A DNA stretch of 64,000 bases from an uncultured Paracoccaceae bacterium (GCA_947492585.1 CANLND010000008.1:98614-162613), one strand, 5' to 3'; counted from the first letter of the stretch, positions 34,221 to 45,997 are shown. Program-made: numbers and translations. Notes: generated by a model not told the origin, from the sequence alone.

Positions 34221-35339
34221 TTACCGTTCGGCCGTCTCTTGCATCTTAAAAACCGTATCTAGGACAAGTGCTGCTGGGTCAAGGTTCACCGCTTGCCCGT
34301 GGCGGGCGCGGGCTGAGGTTTCGGTGGCGAGATCGGCCCAGATGCGGGCTTTGTGGGGGTGGGGCGACAGGCGTTGCATCATCTCACCTTCCCCAGTGGC
34401 AGCCTCTGGAAAGGGGGGCTGGCCGGTGGCGCCGGTGCGGGCCATGCGGGCCAGACAGGTTTCCACCAGTGTCAGCAACAGTTCGAATTTATCCGCTGCG
34501 CCACGTTGGGCGGCGGCTTCGGCCAGTTTCAACGCGCGGGACCGATCCAGTCGGGGCATCGAGGCAATGATGTTCACCAGCTCCTGATAGGTCTGCATTC
34601 CGCCCAGAGACAACAGCCGCATGGCGCTGCCAACCGATCCGGCCGCCAGCGCGTTCAGATGGTCGATCTGCTGCGGCAGTTCGGCCCCGGCCTGTTGCAG
34701 CGCGGCCTGCATGTCGTCAGGTGCCAAAGGTCCCAGTCGCAGGGTGCGGCAGCGTGACCGGATGGTGGGCAACAGGCGTGAGGGTTGGTGGGAAATCAGC
34801 ACCAGCGTGGTGCGGGCGGGGGGTTCTTCGAGCATTTTCAACAGCGCGTTGGCGGCGCTGATGTTCATGTCATCGGCCGCATCCACAATCACCACCCGGC
34901 GTCCGCCATCGGCGGCGGACAGACCAAAAAAGGTGTTCAGCTTGCGCACGTCATCGACCACGATCTGATCGCGCAGCTTTTGCTTGTCGTTGTAGCTGCG
35001 GGTGATTGGCGCCAGACCCGGCTCGGCGAGGGCCTGAATACGGTGGGCAACGGGGTGGTCTGGGCTGACATCTAATGTGGTCACCGGGGGCGGCGCGCCA
35101 AACAGACCGTCGCTGGCCGGGGGCGTGGCCAGCAGGAACCGTGCGATGCGCCAGGCCAGAGTGGCCTTGCCAACACCTTGGGGGCCGGTCAGCAGCCAGC
35201 CGTGGTGCAGGCGATCTGAATTGAAGGCGGTCAGAAATTCCTGTTCTGCCGCGTCTTGCCCAAACAGTGCGTGCGTTTCACGCGGATGGGGCGCACCGGG
35301 GGCCTGATCGGCGCGCGGCAGCGCCTCCGGGTCGCTCAT
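34221..35339 (-). CDS. holB: DNA polymerase III subunit delta'
   Basis: Part of the clamp loader that places the beta clamp on DNA. The 372-residue AAA+ protein has GWLLTGPQGVGKATLAWRIA as its P-loop near residue 52, VVIVDAADDMNISAANALLKMLEEPP as Walker B and sensor region, and LVLISHQPSRLLPTIRSRCRTLRL with the SRC motif. The glycine-lysine loop is intact, unlike E. coli HolB. Its ATG overlaps the tmk stop by four bases. Confidence 0.93.
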   Translation of the reverse strand: MSDPEALPRADQAPGAPHPRETHALFGQDAAEQEFLTAFNSDRLHHGWLLTGPQGVGKATLAWRIARFLLATPPASDGLFGAPPPVTTLDVSPDHPVAHRIQALAEPGLAPITRSYNDKQKLRDQIVVDDVRKLNTFFGLSAADGGRRVVIVDAADDMNISAANALLKMLEEPPARTTLVLISHQPSRLLPTIRSRCRTLRLGPLAPDDMQAALQQAGAELPQQIDHLNALAAGSVGSAMRLLSLGGMQTYQELVNIIASMPRLDRSRALKLAEAAAQRGAADKFELLLTLVETCLARMARTGATGQPPFPEAATGEGEMMQRLSPHPHKARIWADLATETSARARHGQAVNLDPAALVLDTVFKMQETAER

Positions 35340-35971
35340 GATAGTGCCTGTCGGACGGTGGCCTGAATGTCGGCGGCGACATGCTCGATGGTGCGGTCGC
35401 CATCAATCACGCGAAAGCGGTCGGGAAATTCCTGCGCCAGACCCAGAAAACCCGCGCGCATTTGTTCCTGCAAGGAGACACCAAAGTCTTCAAATCGTTC
35501 TTCGGTGCCTTTGCGCGCCTTTGCACGTGCAAGACCCTTGGTGGGGTCCATGTCTATCAGGACCGTCAGATCCGGCTCGCGCCCGATCATCAGGGCGTGC
35601 AGCTGGTCTACGGTGGTCCGCAGATCGCCACGTGACAGGCCCTGATACATGCGTGTGCTGTCAGCAAAGCGATCACAAATCACCACTTTACCCGCGGCCA
35701 GCGCCGGCACAATAGTGCGTTCCAGATGATCACGGCGCGCGGCGGTGAACAGCAGGATTTCGGTTTCGGCGGACCATTTATCGGGATCGCCCTCAAGCAC
35801 CATGCGGCGGATTTCCTCGGCGCCGGGAGAGCCGCCGGGTTCGCGGGTCAGCACCGTGTCATATCCGGCCCGCTGAAGCGCATCGGACAGCAAACGACAT
35901 TGGGTGGATTTCCCTGACCCGTCGATGCCTTCGAAGGTCAGGAAAAGCCCGTTGGTTTTGGTGTGTGTCAC
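35336..35971 (-). CDS. tmk: Thymidylate kinase
   Basis: Phosphorylates dTMP to dTDP. The 211-residue enzyme has the P-loop FEGIDGSGKSTQC at about residues 13-25, the DR motif CDRFADSTRMYQG near residue 96, VLTREPGGSPGAEEIR, and the LID region LARAKARKGTEERFEDFG. It overlaps holB by four bases and the carboxypeptidase gene by four bases, a compact co-translated block. Confidence 0.95.
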   Translation of the reverse strand: MTHTKTNGLFLTFEGIDGSGKSTQCRLLSDALQRAGYDTVLTREPGGSPGAEEIRRMVLEGDPDKWSAETEILLFTAARRDHLERTIVPALAAGKVVICDRFADSTRMYQGLSRGDLRTTVDQLHALMIGREPDLTVLIDMDPTKGLARAKARKGTEERFEDFGVSLQEQMRAGFLGLAQEFPDRFRVIDGDRTIEHVAADIQATVRQALS

Positions 35972-37146
35972 TGTGTGGATCCGGGGCCGTTCAAAAAGCG
36001 TTTCAGCAAGACACTGGCGGCGGTCTGCACCCGCACCGGATAGCCGCCGATGGCCACATCGCTTTCGGCCACCAAAGGCAGGCGCATTTCTGGCAGGCCT
36101 TCGGGTTGGAACACCAATTCCGCCAGCTTGTCGCCTTTGGAAATGGGGGCGCGGATGGGGCCAGTGTAGACCACTTCGGCCTTCAGCTCATTGCGGTTCA
36201 GCGCAGGCAGCAGGATTTCCAGATCTTGTTCCGGCACCAAACCCACCGATGTACGCGCGCCCATCCAAACTTCGGCGTTTGCTACGGGGGTGCCTGCTTT
36301 GGCGATGGTTTTCTGGGCAAATTGGCGAAAGGACCAGTTGACCACGGCCTCAGCCTCTTCGGCGCGGGCCTTGGTGCTGCCCAAACCAGATAGAACAAAA
36401 ATCACCCGTCGGTCGCCTTGTTTGGCGGAGCCCACCAACCCAAAGCCTGCTTCGCTGGTGTGCCCGGTTTTGAGGCCATCGGCGCCAATATCAAGTCGCA
36501 GCAAGGGGTTGCGGTTGCGGGTGTTCGACGGCGCGCGGCCATCAAAGGCAAATTCAGTCTCCGCAAACATCGGGTAATATTCGGGGAAATCTTCGATCAG
36601 TTTTTCAGCCAGAATCGCCAGATCCTGCACCGACATGCGATGACCGATGGCAGGCCAGCCGTTGGAGTTGGAGAAGGTTGAATTTTCCATCCCCATCTCG
36701 CGGGAGCGGCGTGTCATATAGCGGGCAAAGCCTGCTTCGGTGCCGTCTGGCGACAGGGCTTCGGCGATGACCACGCAGGCGTCGTTGCCTGACAGGACGA
36801 TGATACCCCGCAACAGGTCTTCGACCCGCACCCGGTCTTGGGTGTTTAGGAACATGGTTGAGCCTTTGTAGCTCATGGCGTGTTCACTGACGGGCAGGCG
36901 TTCATCCAAGGTCAGCCGCCCATCGCGCAGGGCTTCAAAGGCGATGTACAACGTCATCAGTTTGGACATCGACGCCGGGGGCAACGGCGCGTCGGCGTTT
37001 TTCTCGAGCAGCACTGTGTCGGTTTTTTGATCCAGCACATAGGCCGCCTTGGCCCGTGTATCAAAAGCCGCCGCTGAGAGCGCAGAAACGCTGACAAGCA
37101 CCCCTGCGGTCAAAGTCGAAAGAGCTGCGCTGCGCAAAACTGTCAT
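35968..37146 (-). CDS. D-alanyl-D-alanine carboxypeptidase (PBP5/6 type)
   Basis: A 392-residue class A low-molecular-weight PBP that removes the terminal D-Ala of peptidoglycan stem peptides. The N-terminus is a signal peptide ending VSALSAAAFD. Motifs are SMSK (in PASMSKLMTLYIAFEAL), SGND (IIVLSGNDACVV) and KTG (GLKTGHTSEAGFGLV), followed by the C-terminal PBP5 domain with AKAGTPVANAEVWMG. ATG 37146 is preferred; TTG 37155 or GTG 37149 are possible because GGAGCG lies close. It follows the SPOR gene by 22 bases. Confidence 0.93.
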   Translation of the reverse strand: MTVLRSAALSTLTAGVLVSVSALSAAAFDTRAKAAYVLDQKTDTVLLEKNADAPLPPASMSKLMTLYIAFEALRDGRLTLDERLPVSEHAMSYKGSTMFLNTQDRVRVEDLLRGIIVLSGNDACVVIAEALSPDGTEAGFARYMTRRSREMGMENSTFSNSNGWPAIGHRMSVQDLAILAEKLIEDFPEYYPMFAETEFAFDGRAPSNTRNRNPLLRLDIGADGLKTGHTSEAGFGLVGSAKQGDRRVIFVLSGLGSTKARAEEAEAVVNWSFRQFAQKTIAKAGTPVANAEVWMGARTSVGLVPEQDLEILLPALNRNELKAEVVYTGPIRAPISKGDKLAELVFQPEGLPEMRLPLVAESDVAIGGYPVRVQTAASVLLKRFLNGPGSTQ

Positions 37147-37168
37147 CACGATCAAGACGCTCCGTATC

Positions 37169-38068
37169 TTAGTTGGTCACGGCATAGGCGTCAGCGAAAC
37201 CGGTGCCTTTGACCTTTTTCAGCAGCTGACTGCGTTCTGATTTGGTTTGGGCCGGGCCGACCACCACGCGCCAAAAGGGTTTCCCATTTGAAGACTGTGC
37301 CAGAACGGTAGGGATCACGCCCGCATCCCGCATGATGTTTGCCGTGCGTTTTGCATTGGATTCGACGCTAAAGATGCCGATCTGAATAAACGGTTTTTGC
37401 AACGCTGACGATGTGGGCTTGGCGGGCGCAGGTGCGGCTGTTGCAGGTTTGGCAACCGGACGGCTGGGCGCGGCGGCAACGGGCGCGCTGGCCTCAATGG
37501 CGGCGGCTGCGGCTCCGGCGATGGGATCCAGCGTGGCGGTTTCAATTGCTTCGCCGTCCAAAGCCTGAGGGTTGGTTGCGGCATCGGCGGCAGCTGCGGG
37601 TGTTTCCACGGCTTCGCGGCGCAAAGCGGTTACGTTGACCTCAACCGGGGCGCCGGCCAGCATACCCAGCGCTTCGGCAGCATCTGACGACACCTGCACC
37701 CGCGGGCCGGGGATTTCGCGTTCACGGCGAAACAGTGCGCCGACCACAAATTTGCCATTGGCGTTGTTGCGGATGATCACCCGCTCGGGATCGCGCGCCT
37801 CGGGATGGGCCACCCAGACGCCGCCCAGCGAGGGGCGGCCATCCCATAGGCCGGCTTCGGTGACTTGAAATACATCCGGGGCCTCCACATCGCGTTCGAC
37901 CCGCTCCGTGCTGGTGGCGGTGCTGGTGGTGCCGCCCTCTGCGCTGGGCTTTAGCCCTTGCAGGAAGGACGGGCCGTTGCCGTCTTCGCAGCCGGCCAAA
38001 AGCGCCACTGCCGAAGCCGCAAGTAAAAGGCGCGCGCCTAAAATGAATTTGGATGTGACCTGTGCCAT
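37169..38068 (-). CDS. SPOR-domain lipoprotein
   Basis: A 299-residue periplasmic protein. The start MAQVTSKFILGARLLLAASA ends in the lipobox LAGC, so it is lipid-anchored. A central region (AASDAAEALGMLAGAPVEVNVTALRRE) precedes an Ala/Pro-rich linker (residues about 160-225), and the C-terminal SPOR domain (PFIQIGIFSVESNAKRTANI ... SQLLKKVKGTGFADAY) binds denuded septal peptidoglycan. Paired with a D-Ala carboxypeptidase, it fits a cell-division or wall-remodelling role. ATG 38068 follows AAGGAC. Confidence 0.88.
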   Translation of the reverse strand: MAQVTSKFILGARLLLAASAVALLAGCEDGNGPSFLQGLKPSAEGGTTSTATSTERVERDVEAPDVFQVTEAGLWDGRPSLGGVWVAHPEARDPERVIIRNNANGKFVVGALFRREREIPGPRVQVSSDAAEALGMLAGAPVEVNVTALRREAVETPAAAADAATNPQALDGEAIETATLDPIAGAAAAAIEASAPVAAAPSRPVAKPATAAPAPAKPTSSALQKPFIQIGIFSVESNAKRTANIMRDAGVIPTVLAQSSNGKPFWRVVVGPAQTKSERSQLLKKVKGTGFADAYAVTN

Positions 38069-38300
38069 CACGGGTGTCCTTGCCTGTTTGTCGACGCTTT
38101 GATCTAAATTGCCGATTGGCCCGGCTGTTTATGTTTTCCAGCACCATAGCCCGAGGTGCACGGCATGAAAAGCCTGTCGCTGGGATCTCGGCGATAATCC
38201 GTAGATGGTGACAAGAAGAGATTTGATTTTGCGCATTGCGGGCAGAAAATTGCTTGCAACTCGTTGCATCTCAGCCTAAACCGCCCGTGGACCAGCGACC

Positions 38301-38390
38301 GGGGAGGTGGCAGAGTGGTCGAATGCGGCGGTCTTGAAAACCGTTGAACGTTAACGCGTTCCCAGGGTTCGAATCCCTGTCTCCCCGCCA
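38301..38390 (+). tRNA. tRNA-Ser (UGA anticodon)
   Basis: GGGGAGG (38301-38307) pairs with TCTCCCC before discriminator G38387 and an encoded CCA (38388-38390). The anticodon loop CTTGAAA has TGA at 38335-38337; a long variable arm and the GGTTCGAATCC T-arm follow. Reads UCA and related serine codons. Confidence 0.97.
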
Positions 38391-38825
38391 TCCGCTTCGC
38401 TGGCCAGATCAATCCCCGATATCGTTGTATTCCCGTCGCGTGATGGTCGTTGACCTGCACAAGAGCGGTCAGGCGCGCTGCGCTTTTCTCACCACATCTG
38501 GCGGACCTTGTTGCCAAAACGGATTGGCGAGCGCCGTATGACCGGCTAAATCAGGCTAGATATTGTGGTGGCTCTGCGAGGTCCCACCACCATTGCTGCG
38601 TCTGCTGGTCTGAACACGGCGGACGGCACTAGACCTGAACAGAGCGCTAAACGCGGATGAATGTTGAGGTCAATAAAACGACAGGTCGTCCAAAATGTGC
38701 CCTTTTTGTCGACGGCCATGTGCAAAAATCGGGATCCCACCAGGCCAGATCAACGGCAGGCTTGAGATCTCACGATTCTTAGGTGTTTAAACATCTAATT
38801 TATAAAAAAGGAGCGAAGGCTTCAC
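38391..38825. other. 435-base region without a convincing gene
   Basis: Between tRNA-Ser and the GNAT gene. Short open frames on both strands lack ribosome sites and recognisable products. The last 40 bases are A+T-rich and hold the AAGGAG ribosome site of the GNAT gene. No IS ends or repeats were recognised. Confidence 0.5.
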
Positions 38826-39311
38826 ATGATTGATATCCGACTTGCAGATCCCGCAGCGCCAGAACTGCGCGCGCTGTTAGAGGCGCATTTGGCCCATTCT
38901 CAACTTCATTCTCCCGACGGCAGCGACCATGCGTTGGATCCGCAGGACATGCGTGACCAAGGCCTGCAGTTCTGGGCGGTTTATGACAATGACAGCCCGG
39001 TCGGCTGCGGCGCGCTCAAACCCTTGCCAGATGGCACGGCCGAAGTGAAATCGGTTCACGTCTGCCAGTCGGTGCGGGGGCGGGGGGTCGCGCGCCAGCT
39101 GATGGAGCATTTGGCCGAAGAGGCCAACGCGGTGGGCCATACGGCCCTGGTGCTGGAAACCGGATCGGCGGCCTGTCCCGGCTATGAGGCGGCGCGCGGT
39201 CTTTATGAAACGCTGGGCTATGACTATTGCGCGGCGTTTGGTAAATATGTCGAAGACCCGGCCAGCGTGTTCATGCGTTTGCCACTTAAGGTCGCACAAG
39301 ACGCCGCCTAA
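38826..39311 (+). CDS. GNAT-family N-acetyltransferase
   Basis: A 161-residue acetyltransferase. IDIRLADPAAPELRALLEAHL opens the domain, AEVKSVHVCQSVRGRGVARQLMEHLAEEA is the acetyl-CoA-binding loop, and LVLETGSAACPGYEAARGLYETLGY with FGKYVEDPASVFMRL closes it, a pattern common in YafP/PaiA-like acetyltransferases. Substrate unknown. AAGGAG lies upstream. It converges on katG across repeat copy 3. Confidence 0.88.
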   Translation: MIDIRLADPAAPELRALLEAHLAHSQLHSPDGSDHALDPQDMRDQGLQFWAVYDNDSPVGCGALKPLPDGTAEVKSVHVCQSVRGRGVARQLMEHLAEEANAVGHTALVLETGSAACPGYEAARGLYETLGYDYCAAFGKYVEDPASVFMRLPLKVAQDAA

Positions 39312-39330
39312 GCTCAAGGCGCGCGACACC

Positions 39331-39390
39331 GGCTTCTTTTTGGCGGAAAATACCTCCGCCGGAGGCAGCGGCGCAGATCTCTGCGCCGCT
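39331..39390. repeat. Dispersed 3'-end repeat, copy 3, with hairpin
   Basis: GGCTTCTTTTTGGC, then AAAATACCTCCGCCGGAGGC, then the hairpin AGCGGCGCAG/CTGCGCCGCT (39367-39390) with an ATTATTAT tail. It lies between the convergent GNAT and katG genes and matches copies 1 and 2. Confidence 0.78.
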
Positions 39391-39401
39391 ATTATTATGG
39401 G

Positions 39402-41744
<2,343 letters not shown>

Positions 41745-42656
41745 ATGACAGGACTGTCCCCCAATATCACCCTGCGCCAACTGCGCTATTTCGAAGCCCT
41801 GGCGGAACAGGGGCATTTTGGGCGTGCGGCAGAAGTTTGCGCCATTTCCCAGCCTGCTTTGTCTGTGCAGATCAAAGAGTTAGAGGAAAGTCTGGGGCTG
41901 AAGTTATTTGAACGTGGCGCGCGCCATGTGCGACTGACCGGGTTTGGTGTCGACTTTCGCACCCGGAGCAAAGACATCCTGCGTGCGGTCGGTGAACTGG
42001 GCGATCTGGCCCGCGCGGCCGGGGCGGGTTTGACGGGGCGTTTACGGCTGGGGGTTATTCCAACGGTGGCGCCTTATCTGTTGCCGCAGATTGTGACGGG
42101 TTTGTCGCAAAGTTTTCCCAAGCTTGAATTCCGCATTCGCGAAACGTTGACGCAGAATTTGATCGCAGAATTGCGCGACGGGCGGTTGGACACTGCGATT
42201 GTGGCCTTGCCGGTGTCTGAACCCGGTTTTACGGAGCAGCCGCTGTTTGAAGAAGAGTTTGTTTTGGTACGGCCCAGCCCTCAGGCCGATTGGCCCGTGC
42301 CGAGCCGGGACCATCTGCGGGAAATGCAATTGCTGCTGCTGGAAGAGGGGCATTGTTTTCGCGATCAGGCGCTGTCGTTTTGTGACATGCGCCCGTCCGA
42401 GCCGCGAGACATTCTGGATGGCAGCGCCTTGTCGACCTTGGTGCAGATGGTGGGGGCGGGGATTGGCGTAACCCTGATCCCCGAGATGGCCGTGGCTCTT
42501 GAAACGCGCTCAGCGGATGTGGCGGTGGCGCGGTTTACCTCGGATCGTCCAACGCGGCAGATGGGGATGATCTGGCGCAAGACTACGCCGCTGGCCCCAC
42601 AGTTGCGGCGCATCGCTGAAACCATTCAGGCGCTTGCCAAACCCTCCCAAACCTAA
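41745..42656 (+). CDS. oxyR: Hydrogen peroxide sensor OxyR (LysR family)
   Basis: A 303-residue LysR regulator. The N-terminal HTH is HFGRAAEVCAISQPALSVQIKELEESLG. The redox pair is visible as C204 and C213 in GHCFRDQALSFC, matching the peroxide-sensing cysteines of E. coli OxyR. Divergence from katG supports the assignment. No strong ribosome site is seen before ATG 41745. Confidence 0.95.
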   Translation: MTGLSPNITLRQLRYFEALAEQGHFGRAAEVCAISQPALSVQIKELEESLGLKLFERGARHVRLTGFGVDFRTRSKDILRAVGELGDLARAAGAGLTGRLRLGVIPTVAPYLLPQIVTGLSQSFPKLEFRIRETLTQNLIAELRDGRLDTAIVALPVSEPGFTEQPLFEEEFVLVRPSPQADWPVPSRDHLREMQLLLLEEGHCFRDQALSFCDMRPSEPRDILDGSALSTLVQMVGAGIGVTLIPEMAVALETRSADVAVARFTSDRPTRQMGMIWRKTTPLAPQLRRIAETIQALAKPSQT

Positions 42657-42804
42657 CTCTCGGTGTCCGGGCGGTTCTGTGATAAGACCTGTTCTGTCAT
42701 GTGGGATTTATGTGCAACGACAGTTGCCCCGTGGTGGGGTTTGTAAGGCGTTTCACATCAAAAATTCTGTGAATTACAATATATTGACGTTTTTTGAAAC
42801 GAAT

Positions 42805-42818
42805 CTATCTATAGATAG
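42805..42818. promoter_or_regulatory. Palindrome upstream of the TetR gene (probable autoregulatory site)
   Basis: CTATCTATAGATAG is a perfect 14-base palindrome, 22 bases before the TetR ATG. CTATC-type inverted repeats also precede the glutathione transferase operon (45970-45997) and the PPOX gene (47032-47049). Confidence 0.6.
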
Positions 42819-42840
42819 CTAACCAACGATAGCGAAGCCC

Positions 42841-43368
42841 ATGGACCGACGAACAACGATTTTAGATTCAGCCGAACGCCGCGCGCGGGCGGGGGGGTAT
42901 TATGGGTTCAGTTTTCGCGATATTGCCGAAGATGTCGGGATAAAAAGCGCCAGCGTCCACTATCATTTTCCAACCAAGGAAGCGCTGGTCGAGGCCTTGG
43001 GTGAACGCTATCTTGAGCGCGCCAAAGAGGCGCTGGGCGATCCGTTGCAGTATCCCGGCCCATTGGGGTTGCAACGTGTGGCGGATCTGTTTCTGGCGGC
43101 GAGTGAAAAAGACGATCTGATGTGTCTGTGTGGGGTTTTTGGGGCCGAGATGGCATCGCTTCCGGCGACGATTGGCCCAAAAATTGCCGAGTATTTTGAT
43201 TTCTTGATCGGCTGGCTCGAGGTCGCTTTGGGCGACGAAAGCCGGAGAGCCTGCACGATTGTGGCGGCGCTGGAGGGGGGCATGATCCTTGGGCGCACCA
43301 AACGGGATCCGTCAATATTGCGGGCTGTCACCGAACAGCTGAATGCCGATTTGATCGCCGGGGCCTAA
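42841..43368 (+). CDS. TetR/AcrR-family regulator
   Basis: A 175-residue regulator. The HTH is FSFRDIAEDVGIKSASVHYHFPTKEALVEAL at about residues 22-52. The ligand domain is short and contains two cysteines in LMCLCGVF, which might sense thiol-reactive compounds. The gene is tail to tail with the flavin amine oxidase gene (ten bases apart) and near a glutathione transferase operon whose control region has similar CTATC repeats. Ligand unknown. Confidence 0.88.
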   Translation: MDRRTTILDSAERRARAGGYYGFSFRDIAEDVGIKSASVHYHFPTKEALVEALGERYLERAKEALGDPLQYPGPLGLQRVADLFLAASEKDDLMCLCGVFGAEMASLPATIGPKIAEYFDFLIGWLEVALGDESRRACTIVAALEGGMILGRTKRDPSILRAVTEQLNADLIAGA

Positions 43369-43378
43369 GCCCTCGGCG

Positions 43379-44440
43379 TCAGACGGTTTCGCGCGCCAAT
43401 CGCGCGGCGGCGTTTTCGGCGGCTTCTAATGCGCCTTCGATGTAGCCCCCGAATTGCGGCGCGACTTCGGTCCCGGCAAAGATAAGCCTGCCGTCCCAAA
43501 GATCCTGCAAGGTTGCGGGCAGACCGTATTGCGGGTGCGTGTACTGCGGTTCCTGATCCTGTGGTGTTGCGGTGAAGGCGTCAAAGGCCCAGTCTTTGAC
43601 ATAAAGCGCGGTGGGGGCGGCGGCGTCGGTTCCAAACAGGCGCACAAGCTGTGCAATCAGGCTGTGGCGGAGCCGGTCTTCGTCCTGTCGCGCGGCGGGG
43701 GGCACCCCGATAAAGCCAAACAGGGCCGCAGGTCCGCCGGTTGCCGGAGAGGCATCGTGGATCTGAACCATCGGGCCACGGCGGCTCATGGCATCGCCGG
43801 ACAACCCGGCAGTGCGCCAAAAAGGCGTGTCGTAGACAGCGACGGCCTTGGCCTGACCGGCCATCCAGGTTGCAACCCCGGTCAGTGACCGGCTGGCCTG
43901 TGGTGGCAGTGCAGGCGCAAAGCTGAGCGTCGCCGCAACCCGAGGGGGCAGGGCAAGCACAACCTGTTGTGCATGATATGTCTGCCCGTCGGCGGTTGAG
44001 GCCGTGATGCCGTCGGCGTCGTATGTCAGCCCGGTCACAGGTTTATTCAAATGGGCGCTGCCTGTGGGGAGCGATGCCGCAAGCGCATCGGTCAGGGCGC
44101 CCAGACCACCGGCCAGACGATAGGACCCCTGCATCGAGGCATATCCACGTCCGCGCTGCACCTGTCCCTGTTCGTCTTCATAGGTCAGCTCACCCTGATA
44201 GTGTTGATCAAAACGTGACAGTCCCAGCTGCGCGATCAGTGCTGCGATACGGGGTTGCCCCGGCCAGAACCACGCCGGCCCCAGATCAAAATATCCCGTG
44301 CCGTGTGTTTCTGTCAGGATGCGCCCACCAAAGCGCTCGCGTGCTTCCAGCAGCTGGAAACTGCGCCCCTGATGCACAAGTTCGGCGGCAAGGGACAGGC
44401 CCGACAATCCGCCGCCAATGATCAAGATTTCAGTGGTCAT
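43379..44440 (-). CDS. FAD-dependent amine oxidase-like protein
   Basis: A 353-residue flavoprotein. EILIIGGGLSGLSLAAELVHQGRSFQLLEARERFGGRI is the dinucleotide-binding fold with the GG doublet of monoamine oxidases; QVVLALPPRVAATLSFAPALP is the central motif, and LIFAGTEVAPQFGGYIEGALEAAENAA the C-terminal FAD motif. The substrate is unknown. AGGGAT lies before ATG 44440. It follows the cupin gene after 169 bases that include a strong hairpin. Confidence 0.85.
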   Translation of the reverse strand: MTTEILIIGGGLSGLSLAAELVHQGRSFQLLEARERFGGRILTETHGTGYFDLGPAWFWPGQPRIAALIAQLGLSRFDQHYQGELTYEDEQGQVQRGRGYASMQGSYRLAGGLGALTDALAASLPTGSAHLNKPVTGLTYDADGITASTADGQTYHAQQVVLALPPRVAATLSFAPALPPQASRSLTGVATWMAGQAKAVAVYDTPFWRTAGLSGDAMSRRGPMVQIHDASPATGGPAALFGFIGVPPAARQDEDRLRHSLIAQLVRLFGTDAAAPTALYVKDWAFDAFTATPQDQEPQYTHPQYGLPATLQDLWDGRLIFAGTEVAPQFGGYIEGALEAAENAAARLARETV

Positions 44441-44548
44441 GGTGTAGATCCCTATTGGGGGTGGCCGCGCGGGCCCCAGTCATGCGTCCATGGCGACGGT
44501 TCGTTGCGGCAATTGCGGCCCGTCGGCCGCTGAATTCAAAACGCGCGC

Positions 44549-44576
44549 GCGGGGGCTGACCTAGGCCAGCCCCCGC
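44549..44576 (-). terminator. Hairpin between cupin and amine oxidase genes
   Basis: GCGGGGGCTG pairs with CAGCCCCCGC. On the minus strand it is followed, nine bases on, by TTTT. It may end most cupin transcripts or separate the two genes. Confidence 0.55.
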
Positions 44577-44609
44577 AGAACGCACAGGCGGTATTCGCGA
44601 CGACAGGTG

Positions 44610-45278
44610 TTAAACCGCAGGCGCCTTGGCAAAGGGAAGATGGCCTGTCTTCATCCACAGTTTTGCGCCGTCTGCACCGGCCGTTGCGGACAGCTTTTGT
44701 CCCTCAGGCAGGCGCAACCACGCGTTTTTGCCAAGCGTTTCACCGCCTTCGGTGATGGAACCGCCGATCACCAAAATCTCAATCCCGCCAGATGCGGTGC
44801 TGGTGACAGTGGCCCCTGCGTCCAGATGGCTATAGCTGACGATTTCGCGGTCGTCTTTGTGCAAAGTGGTTGTGGCAATGCCATCAACCGGTGCGGCCAG
44901 TTCGTCCGCCATGTTTTTGCGAAATTGCGTGCGGTCATCCTGATCAAACTGCCACAGCTTCACAAAAATTGTACATCCCGGCTCTGATCCGGGCGTGTGC
45001 TGTGAGGTTGGGGGGTTGCGCACATAGGTGCCTTCGGGGAAATCGCCGTGTTCATCCTGAAAGACGCCGTCGAGCACGATAAACTCTTCGCCGCCGGTGT
45101 GCGTGTGCGCCGAGAAATGGCTACCGGGGGCATAGCGCACGATGGTTGTGGCGCGGGCCACTTCGGCGCCAATCCGATCCAGCATACGCCGGTCAACGCC
45201 TTTCATAGGGGAGGCCTGCCACTCAAGCTGATCAGAGTGGACGACAACGCGGGACGAAAAATCCGAGTTCAGTTCCAT
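44610..45278 (-). CDS. Double-cupin (ChrR-like) protein
   Basis: A 222-residue protein with two cupin barrels. The first has metal-binding [42 protein letters not shown]; the second is [22 protein letters not shown] and seems to lack the histidines. This is the layout of the anti-sigma ChrR cupin and related sensors, but the ChrR zinc-binding N-terminus is absent. AAGGAAT supports ATG 45278. It lies 41 bases after the glutathione transferase gene and is likely co-transcribed with it. Confidence 0.82.
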   Translation of the reverse strand: MELNSDFSSRVVVHSDQLEWQASPMKGVDRRMLDRIGAEVARATTIVRYAPGSHFSAHTHTGGEEFIVLDGVFQDEHGDFPEGTYVRNPPTSQHTPGSEPGCTIFVKLWQFDQDDRTQFRKNMADELAAPVDGIATTTLHKDDREIVSYSHLDAGATVTSTASGGIEILVIGGSITEGGETLGKNAWLRLPEGQKLSATAGADGAKLWMKTGHLPFAKAPAV

Positions 45279-45319
45279 TTTGCATTCCTTTTCGCGCCTG
45301 AGCGGCAGATATCTATAGT

Positions 45320-45940
45320 TTAACCGGCGATGGAGGGCCGTGCGGCAACTTTTGCACGCCAAGCCTGAAGATTTTGCAAGCTGTCAGGAATTTCGACTTT
45401 GGCGAAATCGGCAAAGGCCAGTCCAGCAAATGCGGTGATGTCCGCCATTGAGAAGTTCTCGCCTGCAAGGAAGGCATTGTCCGCCAGAACTGAGTCTAGG
45501 TAGGCCATGGTGCTGCCTGCAACGTCTTTTTGACGGGTGCCCCATTCGGCGCATTGGTCTGTTTCCAGATCTGGGCCAAGGCCAGGGGTGGCGTGGTGAA
45601 AATAGGCGGCGACTGCGTTCAGCAGGCCGTTTTCAGCCCGCAGGTTCATCATTGACACCATTGCGCGCTCTTTTGCGGAGGTCCCGGTCAGGGAGGGGCC
45701 GTCAAATTCGGCGTCGATGTATTCCGTGATCGCGTTGCACTGGGAGATATGGGTGCCATCCGCCAGTTCGAGGCAGGGCACGACGGCATCGGGGTTCTTG
45801 GCTTTGAACTCTGCGCTGCGATGCTCGCCGCCCATCACATCGACGGGGACAAACGACACTTTATCCGTTGCGCCTTTTTCGGCCAGAGCAATGCGCACGC
45901 GCGCTGGGTTTGGGAAGCCTTCTACATCATAAATTTTCAT
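45320..45940 (-). CDS. Glutathione S-transferase family protein
   Basis: A 206-residue protein with thioredoxin-like N-domain ([24 protein letters not shown], then [23 protein letters not shown] at the glutathione site) and an all-helical C-domain ([34 protein letters not shown]). ATG 45940 is chosen because GAGGAT lies five bases ahead; an ATG four codons earlier is less well placed. First gene of a likely operon with the cupin gene and perhaps the amine oxidase gene. Confidence 0.9.
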   Translation of the reverse strand: MKIYDVEGFPNPARVRIALAEKGATDKVSFVPVDVMGGEHRSAEFKAKNPDAVVPCLELADGTHISQCNAITEYIDAEFDGPSLTGTSAKERAMVSMMNLRAENGLLNAVAAYFHHATPGLGPDLETDQCAEWGTRQKDVAGSTMAYLDSVLADNAFLAGENFSMADITAFAGLAFADFAKVEIPDSLQNLQAWRAKVAARPSIAG

Positions 45941-45969
45941 CGTGATCCTCATCTGGGCTTGTGTGTCTC

Positions 45970-45997
45970 ATTCATCTATCTATCACTAGGTAGATGA
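45970..45997. promoter_or_regulatory. Inverted repeat upstream of the glutathione transferase operon
   Basis: TTCATCTA (45970-45977) and TAGATGAA (45990-45997) are perfect arms; the inner part reads CTATCTATCACTAGGTAG (45975-45992). This resembles CTACCTATCACATGGTAA at 47032-47049 in 14 of 18 positions. Likely regulator site, possibly for the nearby TetR protein. Confidence 0.55.

Noticed and set aside
38254..38269. TTGCAACTCGTTGCAT upstream of tRNA-Ser, resembling the LacI operator.
   Set aside because: The CCGG centre is lost and the outer position does not pair; it is far from the inositol genes, so a chance likeness is more probable.
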